Source: Knufia peltigerae
Taxonomy: Eukaryota; Ascomycota; Eurotiomycetes; Chaetothyriales; Trichomeriaceae
DNA: 46,188 bases
Assembly (NCBI GenBank): GCA_030247855.1
Contig: JAPDRN010000199.1
Coordinates: forward strand, 1 to 46,188
Reading direction: 5' to 3'
The notes under the pieces were generated by a model, which was not told the origin of the DNA, did not search any database, and saw only the letters and a list, made by a program, of their open reading frames with translations. A program made the position numbers and the translations under genes. This document shows positions 16,624-24,811 of the stretch, piece after piece (the stretch's first letter is position 1; every line of letters starts with the position of its first letter).

Positions 16624-19600
16624 TCAGAAGTCCGCGCGCAGGCCCAGACTGATGCGGCGACCCGAGGTCTCGTCCATGGTCGGGAAGGATGGATCCATGG
16701 TGTAGCCGCTGGTCCGCTCGTTGGTGAGGTTGATGCCCTTCAGGCTGATCTTGATGTTGTCGGTGATGCGGTAGCCGATCGACACATCCATCTGGCCATA
16801 GGCATCGCGCCAGATCGGATACAGGTTGTAGCCGATCGATTCGACGTACTTGTCCTTGTGGTTGTAGGACACGCGGGCGTCGAAGTGCTGGTTCTCGTAA
16901 TACGCGGTGAGGTTCCAGGTCTTCTTCGACAGACCGGGCATCGGCGTGCGGATGCCCAGGTCGGACTCACCGGCCAGTGAGCTGTCCAGCATGGTGTAGT
17001 TGGCATTGATGCCAAAGCCCTCCAGCCAGGGCGCGAACATGTTCAGTGGCAACTGCGCCACCAGTTCGATGCCGTCGACCTCGTAGGCGCCCTTGGCGTT
17101 GACCGGTTGGTACACGTCGAAGTCGTAGATGCCGTTGAGGCTACCGTTGGCGTTGTACACCGCTACGTCCTCGACTGAACCGGTCAGCGAATTGATCACC
17201 ACGCCGTCGATGTTCTTGCGGAAGTAGCTGGCGGCGAACAGCGCGCCGTTGTCCAGGTACTTCTCCATGCCGATTTCCCACTGTTTGGCGTAGGTCGGCT
17301 TCAGCTCCGGGTTGCCGTCGGTGAAGCGGTAGGAGCTCCAGCTGGCGGTACGCTTATAGGCGATGTCTGTCAGTGCCGGGCGCATCATCACCTTGGACGC
17401 GGCCGCACGCAGAAGCAGCCCCGGCGAAAGTTCGGCGGTCATGTTGAAGCTGGGCAGCAGATCGTCGTAACGGCCGTCCTTCGACACCGGGGTGTCGGTA
17501 TAGCCGGTGCTGCCGTTGGCAAGCTGGATGGGGTGATAGCCGAACGAGTCGACCTTCGTATCCACATAGCGCGCGCCGGCGTTGACGGTAAACGGCACGT
17601 TGCCGATGTCGAAGGCGAAGTCGGCCATGGCGTAGAAGCTCATCACCTTCTCGTCGACCTGGTAGTACTGGCCCGGGTCGAAGGGGGTATGGAAGCCGTC
17701 GTAACGGAAGGCGTTGCGAGCGTAGTCGTTGGAGATCTGCTGCCAGTTCAGCTCCTTGTTGGAGTAGCTGCCGCCCGGAACGATGTCGCCGATGTCTTCC
17801 AGCGGGCTGTCGGCCATCGTGCGTGTATTGACCCAGGCCGCGCTGCCAGCAGTCGGCCCGGTGATCTTCAGCTCGCCGTACTGTCGTTGCTTGGAACGAT
17901 CGGTATAGCGCGCGCCGAAGCTGACCGTATGCAACGCCGGCAGGAAGGCCATGTCCAACAGGCGGGTGACATTGACCTGGGCGGCGTACTTGTCATCCTT
18001 CACCTTCTCCAGGGTGGTCTCGTACGCTTCGAACAGGTACCGGCCCGGGTCGTTGTACATGTCGAAGCTGCCGGCTGCGGCGGTGGGTATCGTTTCACCG
18101 CTGCTGCCGGTCCAGCGCGTGCGCGAGGGCGCATAGGCCACATGCTTCAGGTTGGAGAAGTCCGAGGTCTTCTCCGCCCCTGAATACCCCACCAGTGCGT
18201 CCACCCGCCAGCTGTCGTTCTTCCAGTCCATCGCCAGGCTGTACTGGCTGTAGTCGGTCTTGTTGATCCGTTCCTTGCTCAGCATCTCGTGCTGGGTCGC
18301 GGTGTAGGACACATCGCGCAGCACTACCATGCCGTAGTCGGACAGCGTGGTGTCGTCGTACGCGTGGATGGTGCCGAAGGTACTGCGGCTGGAGGCCGAA
18401 TAGGCCGCCGCATCGTACTCGTCCTCGGTGCTGTCGTAGCCACCCGCCATCGCGTCGAAGGTCAGGCTGAAGTTGCTGCTCGGCTTGTACTGCAGCGAAC
18501 CGGTCGCGCCCCACTTGTCCTGTTCGTTGAGGTAGACGCGATCACCCACCTTGTCCTGGAACACCACCCGGTTGGTCTGGTCTGCGTCATTGCGGTTGCT
18601 GATGTTGACCCCTGCGTCGCGCAGCAGCACGGACTGTGCCTGCGTGCCGCGGGTGCCCGAGGCGGTCAGGAAGCGGGAGGACGGGCGGAAATTGATGCCC
18701 GAGGTCGAGTCGGTGCGATTGGTGCGCTTGGACTGCGAGTAGGACACCAGCGCGCCCCAGTCACCCCAGGTGTCTGCAGCAAGGAAGGCGAAGCGTGGGT
18801 CCACTTCTTCGGAGATGCTGTTGTGCGCGCCCTCGGCGGAGAACACCAGCTTGCGTTCGTTGTAATCGAACGGACGTGCGGTGGAGATCTTCACCGAGCC
18901 TGCGATGCCGCCCTCTTCGTCGACGGCCGTGGGCGACTTCTGCACGGTCACCTGTTGGATGATCTCCGAGGCGAACATGTCGAACTCCACGTCACGCCCG
19001 CCACTGCCCGAGGCGGTCGCCAGGTCGTTGATGGAAACGTGGGTGTACTCCGAGGGCAGGCCACGCACGTTGACCTTGGTACCCAGGCCCTTGCTGCGTT
19101 CGATGGTCACGCCCGGAACGCGTTGCAGGGCTTCGGCGAGGTTCTGTTCGGGAAAGTCGGCTACGTCGGTGGCAACGATCGAGTCGGAAAAGCCGACGGT
19201 GGCCCGCTTGATGTCCACGGCCTGTTCCAGGCTGCGGCTGTAGCTGCCGGTGACCTGGATGGTCTCCAGGTTGGCGGCGTCCACGGCGGGGGCACCCACG
19301 CCGCCTCGGGGCGAAGCGGTGCCCGCCACCAGCGCCGTACCCGAGGCTGCCAACGCAGACGTCGGGGCCGGGGCGACGGCGCTCTGCGCTTCGATGGTGA
19401 CCGTGGTGGCATTGAGATAGCGGTAGCGCAGCCCCGTGCCAGCCAGCAGGCCGCTGAGCGCCGCATCCGCGCTGAGCCCGGCGGGAACGCCCGGCGTACG
19501 CGGATTGCCAGCACTCTGGGCGTTGTAGACGAACTGTAGTCCGGTCTGGCGCGACAAGGCATTGAGTGCCATGTCCAGTGGCTGCGAGGCGATGGCCTCG

Positions 19601-19692
19601 CTGGCCACGCGGGCAGGTTCTGTGGCGTTGGCCGCCGTCGTGGCGGTGACCTGCAGTGCGAGAGCGATGGAAAGGAACAGAGTGCGGCGCAT
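16624..19692 (-). CDS. TonB-dependent outer-membrane transducer/receptor with STN signalling domain
   Basis: A 1022-residue outer-membrane receptor. A signal peptide (about 1-23) is followed by an STN domain at about 30-100 (ASQPLDMALNALSRQTGLQF), the periplasmic lobe that contacts a FecR-type anti-sigma factor. A low-complexity Ala-rich linker and the TonB-box-like IQVTG follow. The plug domain contains LAEALQRVPGVTIERS and NVRGL, and a 22-strand barrel ends in Phe (LGLRADF). The family is the large TonB-receptor type of xanthomonads and Caulobacter, which import carbohydrates or other nutrients. The STN domain plus upstream sigma and FecR genes make it a transducer of the cell-surface signalling type. 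The ligand is not recognisable. The start ATG at 19692 leads directly into the signal peptide, though the ribosome-binding site is weak. Confidence 0.92.
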   Translation of the reverse strand: MRRTLFLSIALALQVTATTAANATEPARVASEAIASQPLDMALNALSRQTGLQFVYNAQSAGNPRTPGVPAGLSADAALSGLLAGTGLRYRYLNATTVTIEAQSAVAPAPTSALAASGTALVAGTASPRGGVGAPAVDAANLETIQVTGSYSRSLEQAVDIKRATVGFSDSIVATDVADFPEQNLAEALQRVPGVTIERSKGLGTKVNVRGLPSEYTHVSINDLATASGSGGRDVEFDMFASEIIQQVTVQKSPTAVDEEGGIAGSVKISTARPFDYNERKLVFSAEGAHNSISEEVDPRFAFLAADTWGDWGALVSYSQSKRTNRTDSTSGINFRPSSRFLTASGTRGTQAQSVLLRDAGVNISNRNDADQTNRVVFQDKVGDRVYLNEQDKWGATGSLQYKPSSNFSLTFDAMAGGYDSTEDEYDAAAYSASSRSTFGTIHAYDDTTLSDYGMVVLRDVSYTATQHEMLSKERINKTDYSQYSLAMDWKNDSWRVDALVGYSGAEKTSDFSNLKHVAYAPSRTRWTGSSGETIPTAAAGSFDMYNDPGRYLFEAYETTLEKVKDDKYAAQVNVTRLLDMAFLPALHTVSFGARYTDRSKQRQYGELKITGPTAGSAAWVNTRTMADSPLEDIGDIVPGGSYSNKELNWQQISNDYARNAFRYDGFHTPFDPGQYYQVDEKVMSFYAMADFAFDIGNVPFTVNAGARYVDTKVDSFGYHPIQLANGSTGYTDTPVSKDGRYDDLLPSFNMTAELSPGLLLRAAASKVMMRPALTDIAYKRTASWSSYRFTDGNPELKPTYAKQWEIGMEKYLDNGALFAASYFRKNIDGVVINSLTGSVEDVAVYNANGSLNGIYDFDVYQPVNAKGAYEVDGIELVAQLPLNMFAPWLEGFGINANYTMLDSSLAGESDLGIRTPMPGLSKKTWNLTAYYENQHFDARVSYNHKDKYVESIGYNLYPIWRDAYGQMDVSIGYRITDNIKISLKGINLTNERTSGYTMDPSFPTMDETSGRRISLGLRADF

Positions 19693-19805
19693 CGTGGGAT
19701 CCAGTGAGGAAATGGCGGTGGTCGCGGAACGGGTGTGTTCCTGCTTTCCCCAACTACGAGGGCGCAGCGCGCCGATCGGGCACCGCTATTTCGATGAATT
19801 TTTTC
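19693..19805 (-). promoter_or_regulatory. Upstream region of the TonB receptor gene
   Basis: A 113-base gap between the FecR-like gene and the receptor, long enough to hold a promoter recognised by the ECF sigma factor of the same cluster. An A-rich run (gaaaaaattc) lies next to the fecR stop. By analogy with fecIR-fecA, where the transducer gene has its own sigma-dependent promoter, I expect one here, but I cannot point to the -35/-10 elements. Confidence 0.4.
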
Positions 19806-20843
19806 TTACAGCGGCGGCAGTGCGGCGCGCATCCGCACGTGGATACCGTCGGCGCTGCGCTGCGTGGCCAGCGTCGGCTGCTGGTCGAGGAACGCGCGCA
19901 GCGATGCCACGTCATCCGCCCGCAGGTTGCCGGTAAGGCGCAGCGCACCGGCATCGTCGCTTACGTGCAAGCGCAGTGTGTTGCGCCGGTTGAATCGGTC
20001 TGCCACGTCCCGCAGCGGCTCATCGCGGAACACCACCCGGCCGTTCCACCAGGCGGTGATGCTGGCGGCATCCTCTTCGCTTACCCGCACCTGCTGGTCG
20101 CGGTAGTCGACCCGTGCCGTCTGCCCTGCGCCCAGGTCGGCCAGCATGCGTCCGCGCCCGCCATCGCCGCGTACGTGTACGCGCCCTTCGCTCACGCCGA
20201 TGCGGGCCTGCTCGCGCAGCAGCGAAACGTCGAACGTGGTGCCGATATCGGTGACCTGCAGGCCGGCCGCGTGCACCGCGAAAGGGCGCCGGTCCTTGCC
20301 GACCACGAAGCTGGCCTGGCCGCGCTCGAGCTCGACGCGTCGTCCCAGCAGTGTCATGCGCACCGATATCTCGCTTTCCGCGTCCAGATGCACCACGGTG
20401 CTGTCCACCAGGGTGATCTGTCGCGGTGCGCCATGCGCGGCCACGTAGTGCCCGGTGCGGGGCCAGGCCAATGTAGCGAAAACGCCCACGCCCAGCATCA
20501 CCGCCGCCGCGACCGCGATGCGTGGCAGGCCTCGCACCGGGCGGGCCGTCCGCGCTGTCGGCGCCGCGGCCGGACGCGGTGAAAGACGGACTACGTTATG
20601 GTCATTGCCTGCAGGCGCGGGGGTCTGCAGCAGTGTATCCACGTCGACGGGCATGGTGCGCAGCGCTTCTCCCAGCGCACCGGCTACCTCGCTGATGACC
20701 ATGTACTCGCGCAGGTGTTCGGGTGAGACCAGCAGCCACTGCATGAAGGCGCGCTGTTGCGACGGGCTCAGGTCGCCGTCGCGCTGCAGGGCGTGCCAGT
20801 GTGCGGCGGCATGGGTCAGCGCCGACGGATGTTCAACGGCCAT
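19806..20843 (-). CDS. FecR-family anti-sigma/sigma-regulator
   Basis: A 345-residue inner-membrane protein. The cytoplasmic N-terminus (DUF4880 type) contains AAAHWHALQRDGDLS and WLLVSPEHLREY. A transmembrane helix lies at about 118-136. A periplasmic FecR domain follows (ITLVDSTVVHLDAESE, VGKDRRPFAVHAAGLQVTDIGTTFDV). The C-terminal part (PLRDVADRFNRRNTL, LTGNL) resembles the STN-contacting region. It relays receptor occupancy to the sigma factor. The start at 20843 is fixed by GGGAGG about 8 bases upstream, and only two bases separate it from the sigma-factor stop codon, so translation is coupled. Confidence 0.9.
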   Translation of the reverse strand: MAVEHPSALTHAAAHWHALQRDGDLSPSQQRAFMQWLLVSPEHLREYMVISEVAGALGEALRTMPVDVDTLLQTPAPAGNDHNVVRLSPRPAAAPTARTARPVRGLPRIAVAAAVMLGVGVFATLAWPRTGHYVAAHGAPRQITLVDSTVVHLDAESEISVRMTLLGRRVELERGQASFVVGKDRRPFAVHAAGLQVTDIGTTFDVSLLREQARIGVSEGRVHVRGDGGRGRMLADLGAGQTARVDYRDQQVRVSEEDAASITAWWNGRVVFRDEPLRDVADRFNRRNTLRLHVSDDAGALRLTGNLRADDVASLRAFLDQQPTLATQRSADGIHVRMRAALPPL

Positions 20844-20845
20844 GC

Positions 20846-21370
20846 TCAAGGCCTCCCTGCCGGTTCGGCCATCGCCCGGCGGCACACCGACAGCCCGCGT
20901 ACCACGTGCTTCTTCACCATGTGCGGAGACACACCCATGCGCTCGGCGATCTGCTTGTAGCTCAACCCGTCCCGATACTGCATGACCAGCACCGCGCGCG
21001 TATGCTCGGGCAAGGTTGCCAGCAATGTCTGCAGGCGCTGGCTGCGCTGCTCGCGTTCGGCGGCGTCTTCCACGCATTCCCCACTGGCCAGGCTCTGGCC
21101 CAGGCCTTCGATCTCTTCGATAGGCAAGGTCGACCATCTCCGCCGCGCAGCCTGCTCGCGCGCCAGGTTCTGCGCGACGGTGAACAGGTACGCTTCCGGA
21201 TTGGCGATAGGCTCGCTGTTGCCTTCATGCGCACGCAGCAGGCGCAGATAGGTTTCCTGCACCAGGTCCTCGGCATCCTGCCGGGCGCCACGCCGCACGA
21301 AGAAGCCGCGCAGCAGCGGCGCGTGGTCCTCGAACATGCGCGCCAGGCGCCGTCTTGCCTGCTCGGCCAC
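20846..21370 (-). CDS. ECF RNA polymerase sigma factor (FecI-like)
   Basis: An extracytoplasmic-function sigma factor. Region 2 is ARQDAEDLVQETYLRLL. Region 4 is LPEHTRAVLVMQYRDGLSYKQIAERMGVS followed by the recognition helix PHMVKKHVVRGL. The start is uncertain: GTG at 21370 (174 residues) has AGGGGAAAGG upstream and is my choice; ATG at 21337 would give 163 residues, and GTG at 21463 would give 205. It lies two bases upstream of the FecR-like gene and heads a sigma, anti-sigma, TonB-transducer, PHP-hydrolase operon. By FecI precedent it transcribes the receptor gene when the transducer is occupied. Confidence 0.88.
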   Translation of the reverse strand: MAEQARRRLARMFEDHAPLLRGFFVRRGARQDAEDLVQETYLRLLRAHEGNSEPIANPEAYLFTVAQNLAREQAARRRWSTLPIEEIEGLGQSLASGECVEDAAEREQRSQRLQTLLATLPEHTRAVLVMQYRDGLSYKQIAERMGVSPHMVKKHVVRGLSVCRRAMAEPAGRP

Positions 21371-21739
21371 CTGCGTCGCCTTTCCCCTAGAGTGCGCCGC
21401 AAGGTAGGCGTACTGGATGACGAGCGCATGACGATTCCAGCTCGGCTGCGCGCTCGCATCCACGCACGGAGTTCAGTCTGACCATGATTTGCGCATCGCG
21501 TGCTTGAGCTGCTCCCGACGTGGGCAGGTTCCCTCCCACGCATCCGACACGGCTTCCACCGTGCCTTGCCCACGCGCTGGACCGATGAACGCGCTGCCGA
21601 GGCAACGTGTTGTGACGCTGCTTGCCTTCTCAAGCGATGCTGCCTCTCCGCTCCCGGCCAGAGGTTCCTTTGATGTGCTTGAACACCGGTGTGTTCAGCC
21701 GTCCAACCTGTGCTGGAGCCGAGTCGTAGCGGGACGGTA
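21371..21739. other. Intergenic region between the sigma-factor operon and the GlxA-type regulator
   Basis: About 370 bases (275 if the longer sigma start is used). I see no gene with protein character and no terminator after the regulator that ends at 21740. The sigma-operon promoter must lie here, but no site is clear to me. Confidence 0.4.
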
Positions 21740-22723
21740 TCAGCCATCCACAGAAAAGGTCCGTCTCCAGTTGCGCGGGCTCGTATGGAACGTCCGGTTG
21801 AAGCTCTGCCGGAACGAGACCGACGTCCGGTAGCCGGATTGCTCGGCCACCTGCTCGATCGACAGGGTGGTGGACTCGAGCAGTTCCTTGGCGCGCCTCA
21901 ATCGCTCAGCCTCCAGCCAGGCCCCCGCCGTCATGCCGGTAGCCTTGTGGAACCGGCGGGTGAACGATCGTCGGCTCATCGCCACACGGCTCGCCAGTTC
22001 ATCGAGCGAGTGGCCCTCCTGCAGGTTCCCGCGCATATGGTCGAGCAACCCGCTCAACAAGGCATCGTGCGGCGAGCTGGGTACCGGCTGGTCGATGTAC
22101 TGGGACTGGCCTCCCTCGCGGTGGGGCGGCAGAACCATCAGGCGGGCGACCGAATTGGCCTCCCGGGCTCCGCAGAGCTTCCTTACCAGATACATGCAGC
22201 AATCCAGCGCCGCACCCGTACCTGCTGACGTCACGATGCGGTCCTCGTCGACGTAAAGCGCGTTCATGTCCAGCTTCACGCAGGGGAACCGTGCGCTGAA
22301 ATCGGCTTCGGCCACCCAATGGGTCGACGCGCGACGGCCATCAAGCAGCCCGGCATACGCCAGCGCATAGGCGCCGTAGCAGAGCCCGACCACATGCGCG
22401 CCCCGGCGGTGCGATGCGACGAGCCTGGCCGCCAGTTCACAGCTCGGCGCGATGTCCAGGTCAGCCCAACCCGGAACAACGACCACTTCTGCGTCGTCCA
22501 GCAGACCCAGCCCACCGCTGGGGCTGACGCCTACCTGGCCCCCCGTCAGGGTCACCAGGGGCTGCTCTGCAGCAATGCGGACGTTGAACAGGCGGCGATC
22601 ATCCGGGCTGATGTCGAAAATCATCAGCGGCACAGACAGATGGAAGGCGCTGACCCCCTGTGGCGCGACGACCACCACCTCAATGGGGCGATGAGCAGGT
22701 TCTGCCGCGTGGCGGTTGATCAT
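21740..22723 (-). CDS. GlxA/FtrA-family transcriptional regulator (DJ-1/PfpI-like plus AraC HTH)
   Basis: A 327-residue regulator. Residues about 12-190 form a class I glutamine-amidotransferase/DJ-1-like domain with the nucleophile-elbow sequence GLCYGAYAL (Cys115). Residues about 222-322 form an AraC-type double helix-turn-helix (LDELASRVAMSRRSFTRRFHKATG, then IEQVAEQSGYRTSVSFRQSFNRTF). In this family the first domain is a ligand-sensing module and usually not an enzyme. It is divergent from an MBL-hydrolase/isochorismatase operon across 95 bases, so it probably activates that operon. The ATG at 22723 is preceded only by a weak AGG. Confidence 0.9.
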   Translation of the reverse strand: MINRHAAEPAHRPIEVVVVAPQGVSAFHLSVPLMIFDISPDDRRLFNVRIAAEQPLVTLTGGQVGVSPSGGLGLLDDAEVVVVPGWADLDIAPSCELAARLVASHRRGAHVVGLCYGAYALAYAGLLDGRRASTHWVAEADFSARFPCVKLDMNALYVDEDRIVTSAGTGAALDCCMYLVRKLCGAREANSVARLMVLPPHREGGQSQYIDQPVPSSPHDALLSGLLDHMRGNLQEGHSLDELASRVAMSRRSFTRRFHKATGMTAGAWLEAERLRRAKELLESTTLSIEQVAEQSGYRTSVSFRQSFNRTFHTSPRNWRRTFSVDG

Positions 22724-22818
22724 GGCCTGATTTCATCGATTATGGTCCCGTGGGCCAGTATTGCGCCAGGCACGGAATCGTCAAGCTCTGTTTTACGAAT
22801 TCATACAGAGTCTGCGCC
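22724..22818. promoter_or_regulatory. Divergent promoter region with a CTCTGT/ACAGAG dyad
   Basis: A 95-base divergent region. It contains the inverted repeat CTCTGT (22786-22791) and ACAGAG (22805-22810), separated by 13 bases, just upstream of the hydrolase start. It is a candidate binding site for the GlxA-type regulator. The spacing is compatible with a dimer site, but the dyad is short and could be chance. Confidence 0.4.
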
Positions 22819-23703
22819 ATGAAGATGATGTCACTCGCGATCGCCACCCTGCTCGCCGTTGGCCTGCAGGGCTATGCGCACGCGGCGGACAACCCGCCAG
22901 GTACCACGTCCATCCAACAGATCCGCAATGCCACTGCGAAGATTGCCTACGGTGACACGGTGCTGCTGATCGATCCGATGCTGGCCGCCAAGGGCGCCTA
23001 CCCGGGCTTCCCGGATACCTACCGCAGCGAGCTGCGCAACCCGACCGTCGATCTCCCCTTCGATGTCGCCCAGGTACTCATGGGCGTGGATGCGGTGCTG
23101 CTGACCCATACCCATCTGGATCACTGGGACCCGGCCGCAGAGACGCTGATTCCGCGGTCGATGCCCATGTTCGTCCAGGATGCGGCAGACGCTGCTCTGC
23201 TTCGCGGCAAGGGGTTCGAGGACGTCCGGATACTTCCCGCGCACGAGACGTTTGGCGGGGTGACGATCTCGCGCGTCGCCGCCCAGCACGGCTCGGCCGC
23301 AATGTTCAAGGTGGAGCCGCTGGCGAAGCTGCTGGGCAGCGTGACCGGGTTTGTTTTCGAGAAAACCGGTGAGCCGACCATCTACGTTGCAGGTGACACC
23401 GTCTGGACCGGCGACGTGCAGGATGCAATCAAGCGCTACACGCCGGATGTCATCGTGCTGAACACTGGCGATGCGCGGGTCACAGGTTTCGACACTGGCA
23501 TCATCATGGGCGTTGATGACACCTCGCGTGTGCATGCGCTGGCGCCCAAGGCAAAGATCGTTGCCGTGCACATGGATGCGGTGAACCACATGACCGTGTC
23601 CCGTGCCGATCTGCGGCGCTATGTTGCCGCGAAGGCCATCCAGGACAGTGTGCTGATCCCGGAAGACGGCGAGACCCTTACGTTCCAGAGGCGCATGCAA
23701 TGA
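22819..23703 (+). CDS. Exported MBL-fold metallo-hydrolase
   Basis: A 294-residue protein with a signal peptide (cleavage after AHA, about 22). The metallo-beta-lactamase fold is shown by the His97-x-His99-x-Asp101-His102 motif in THTHLDHWD, a His in AAQHG, Asp in GDTVW and a late His in VAVHMDAVNH. The pattern is that of the UlaG-like Lactamase_B_2 group; the core carries no substrate-specific signature. It is the first gene of a two-gene operon: its TGA overlaps the next ATG by four bases. It is periplasmic, whereas the partner hydrolase has no signal peptide. The substrate is unknown, and it should not be called a beta-lactamase. Confidence 0.85.
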   Translation: MKMMSLAIATLLAVGLQGYAHAADNPPGTTSIQQIRNATAKIAYGDTVLLIDPMLAAKGAYPGFPDTYRSELRNPTVDLPFDVAQVLMGVDAVLLTHTHLDHWDPAAETLIPRSMPMFVQDAADAALLRGKGFEDVRILPAHETFGGVTISRVAAQHGSAAMFKVEPLAKLLGSVTGFVFEKTGEPTIYVAGDTVWTGDVQDAIKRYTPDVIVLNTGDARVTGFDTGIIMGVDDTSRVHALAPKAKIVAVHMDAVNHMTVSRADLRRYVAAKAIQDSVLIPEDGETLTFQRRMQ

Positions 23704-24188
23704 AGACTGCACTGATCGTCGTGGACATCCAGAACGACTACTTTGCCGACGGCCGCTTCCCGCTCGAGAACAGCGAGCCGGCCCTGGCCGCAACACGGGA
23801 GGCCATTGCACAGGCCAGGGAGGCCGGTGACGTGGTGATTGGCATCCAGCATATCTCGCCCAGCAACGGTCCTTTCCTGGCAAAGGGCACGGCGGGCGCC
23901 GACCTGCATCCGGCCATTGCCGATGCGCTGGAAGGCTGTCTGGTGATTGAGAAGCATCAAGCTGACAGTTTCCTGCACACCACCCTTGCACAGGAGCTTG
24001 CCGCCCGGAATGTCTCCGCCATCCGGTTGGTCGGCATGATGACCCAGCACTGCGTAACGCATACGGCACTGTCGCCCGAGGCAGCTGGCCTTGATGTGAC
24101 CATCGTGGGTGCGGGCTGCGCGGCACCAACGGCCGTGATCAGCGATATCGCGTTGTCGGGCCTGGCGGGTCGCTGCCGGGTGGTTTGA
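23700..24188 (+). CDS. Isochorismatase-family cysteine hydrolase
   Basis: A 162-residue cytoplasmic hydrolase of the isochorismatase/nicotinamidase superfamily. Catalytic triad: Asp9 (IVVDIQNDYF), Lys85 (VIEKHQADSF) and Cys118 (MMTQHCVTHTAL), with the cis-peptide motif before the Cys region. It is at the short end of the family. After DVTIVGAGCAA the usual C-terminal helix region seems to be trimmed by some 15-20 residues, which may reflect a small deletion. It starts inside the stop codon of the MBL gene (ATGA). The substrate is unknown; family members cleave amides and isochorismate. Confidence 0.85.
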   Translation: MKTALIVVDIQNDYFADGRFPLENSEPALAATREAIAQAREAGDVVIGIQHISPSNGPFLAKGTAGADLHPAIADALEGCLVIEKHQADSFLHTTLAQELAARNVSAIRLVGMMTQHCVTHTALSPEAAGLDVTIVGAGCAAPTAVISDIALSGLAGRCRVV

Positions 24189-24362
24189 ATCCGGACCCCG
24201 GCGCGGGTGCCCTGCAGCTGCGACAGCCGCACCGGCCACCCGCGTCTGGACCGGGTTGGGCTGTCTGCAGTTGAGGATGGCGCATCTCCGGACGTGCGGG
24301 CGACATCCCGTCGAGGACCGGAACCACGCCCTACCGTTCGTCGGCCCATGACTTCCGGGGGG

Positions 24363-24391
24363 TTGACTACAGGTGTCGTCATGGCAACAGT
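24363..24391 (+). promoter_or_regulatory. Putative sigma-70 promoter of the BlaI/M56 operon
   Basis: TTGACT (24363-24368) matches the -35 consensus at five of six positions. With a 17-base spacer it is followed by AACAGT (24386-24391), a weak -10. The -35 lies inside operator 1 and the -10 just before operator 2, so repressor binding would block the promoter. Confidence 0.45.
24364..24381 (+). promoter_or_regulatory. BlaI-type operator 1
   Basis: TGACTACAGGTGTCGTCA is an imperfect palindrome (seven of eight arm bases pair) with the TACA/TGT core typical of BlaI/MecI operators. It is also one arm of a larger inverted repeat with operator 2. Confidence 0.65.
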
Positions 24392-24408
24392 AGCGACACG
24401 TGTAGTCA
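24392..24408 (-). promoter_or_regulatory. BlaI-type operator 2
   Basis: On the minus strand it reads TGACTACACGTGTCGCT, nearly the same half-site string as operator 1. The two operators together form an inverted repeat with 15 of 16 matching arm bases (24363-24378 and 24394-24409), 13 bases before the repressor start. This suggests two repressor dimers in autoregulation. Confidence 0.65.
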
Positions 24409-24421
24409 AGGGAGTGTTGTC

Positions 24422-24808
24422 ATGCGTGGCAAGACCATCGGGGACCAGGAACTGGCCCTGCTGCAGTATGTGGATGAGCAGGCACCGACCAGCGTCGGCG
24501 AGGTCGCCAGCGGCTATGGCGAACCGCGCGGACTGGCCCGCTCCACGGTGTTGACGATGATGGAACGCCTGCGCGCCAAGGGTTACCTGCAGCGCAGGCA
24601 GCAGCGGGGCGTCTACCGCTACCAGCCCACGCGTGGGCCGGAGAGCGTGCTGCAGGGCGCCGTCGCCCAGTTCGTCGACAACACCCTGCAGGGCTCGGTG
24701 TCGCCATTCGTGGCGTACCTGTCGCAGCGGCAGAAGGTCAGCGACAACGAACTGGCCGAACTGGAAGCGCTGGTGGCCGAACTGCAGTCGCGTCGCCAGG
24801 AGGACTGA
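24422..24808 (+). CDS. BlaI/MecI-family winged-helix repressor
   Basis: A 128-residue repressor. The N-terminal winged helix (GDQELALLQYVDEQ, STVLTMMERLRAKGYLQRRQQRGVYRYQP) is followed by a C-terminal dimerisation region containing FVAYLSQRQKVSDNELAELEALV, which includes the family proteolysis/dimer segment. The start ATG has AAGGGAG seven bases upstream. Two BlaI-type operators lie directly upstream, and the M56 peptidase gene starts three bases after its stop, so the pair forms an autoregulated BlaI/BlaR1-like switch. In BlaR1 systems the activated peptidase leads to inactivation of BlaI. Confidence 0.9.
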   Translation: MRGKTIGDQELALLQYVDEQAPTSVGEVASGYGEPRGLARSTVLTMMERLRAKGYLQRRQQRGVYRYQPTRGPESVLQGAVAQFVDNTLQGSVSPFVAYLSQRQKVSDNELAELEALVAELQSRRQED

Positions 24809-24811
24809 GCC

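Noticed and set aside
18289..19539. A plus-strand open frame opposite the TonB receptor
   Set aside because: It is a shadow of the receptor's coding strand with no recognisable domain or start signal.
22819..23703. Calling the MBL-fold protein a metallo-beta-lactamase resistance gene
   Set aside because: The zinc motif is generic to the superfamily and the sequence is of the UlaG-like Lactamase_B_2 type, not class B beta-lactamase.
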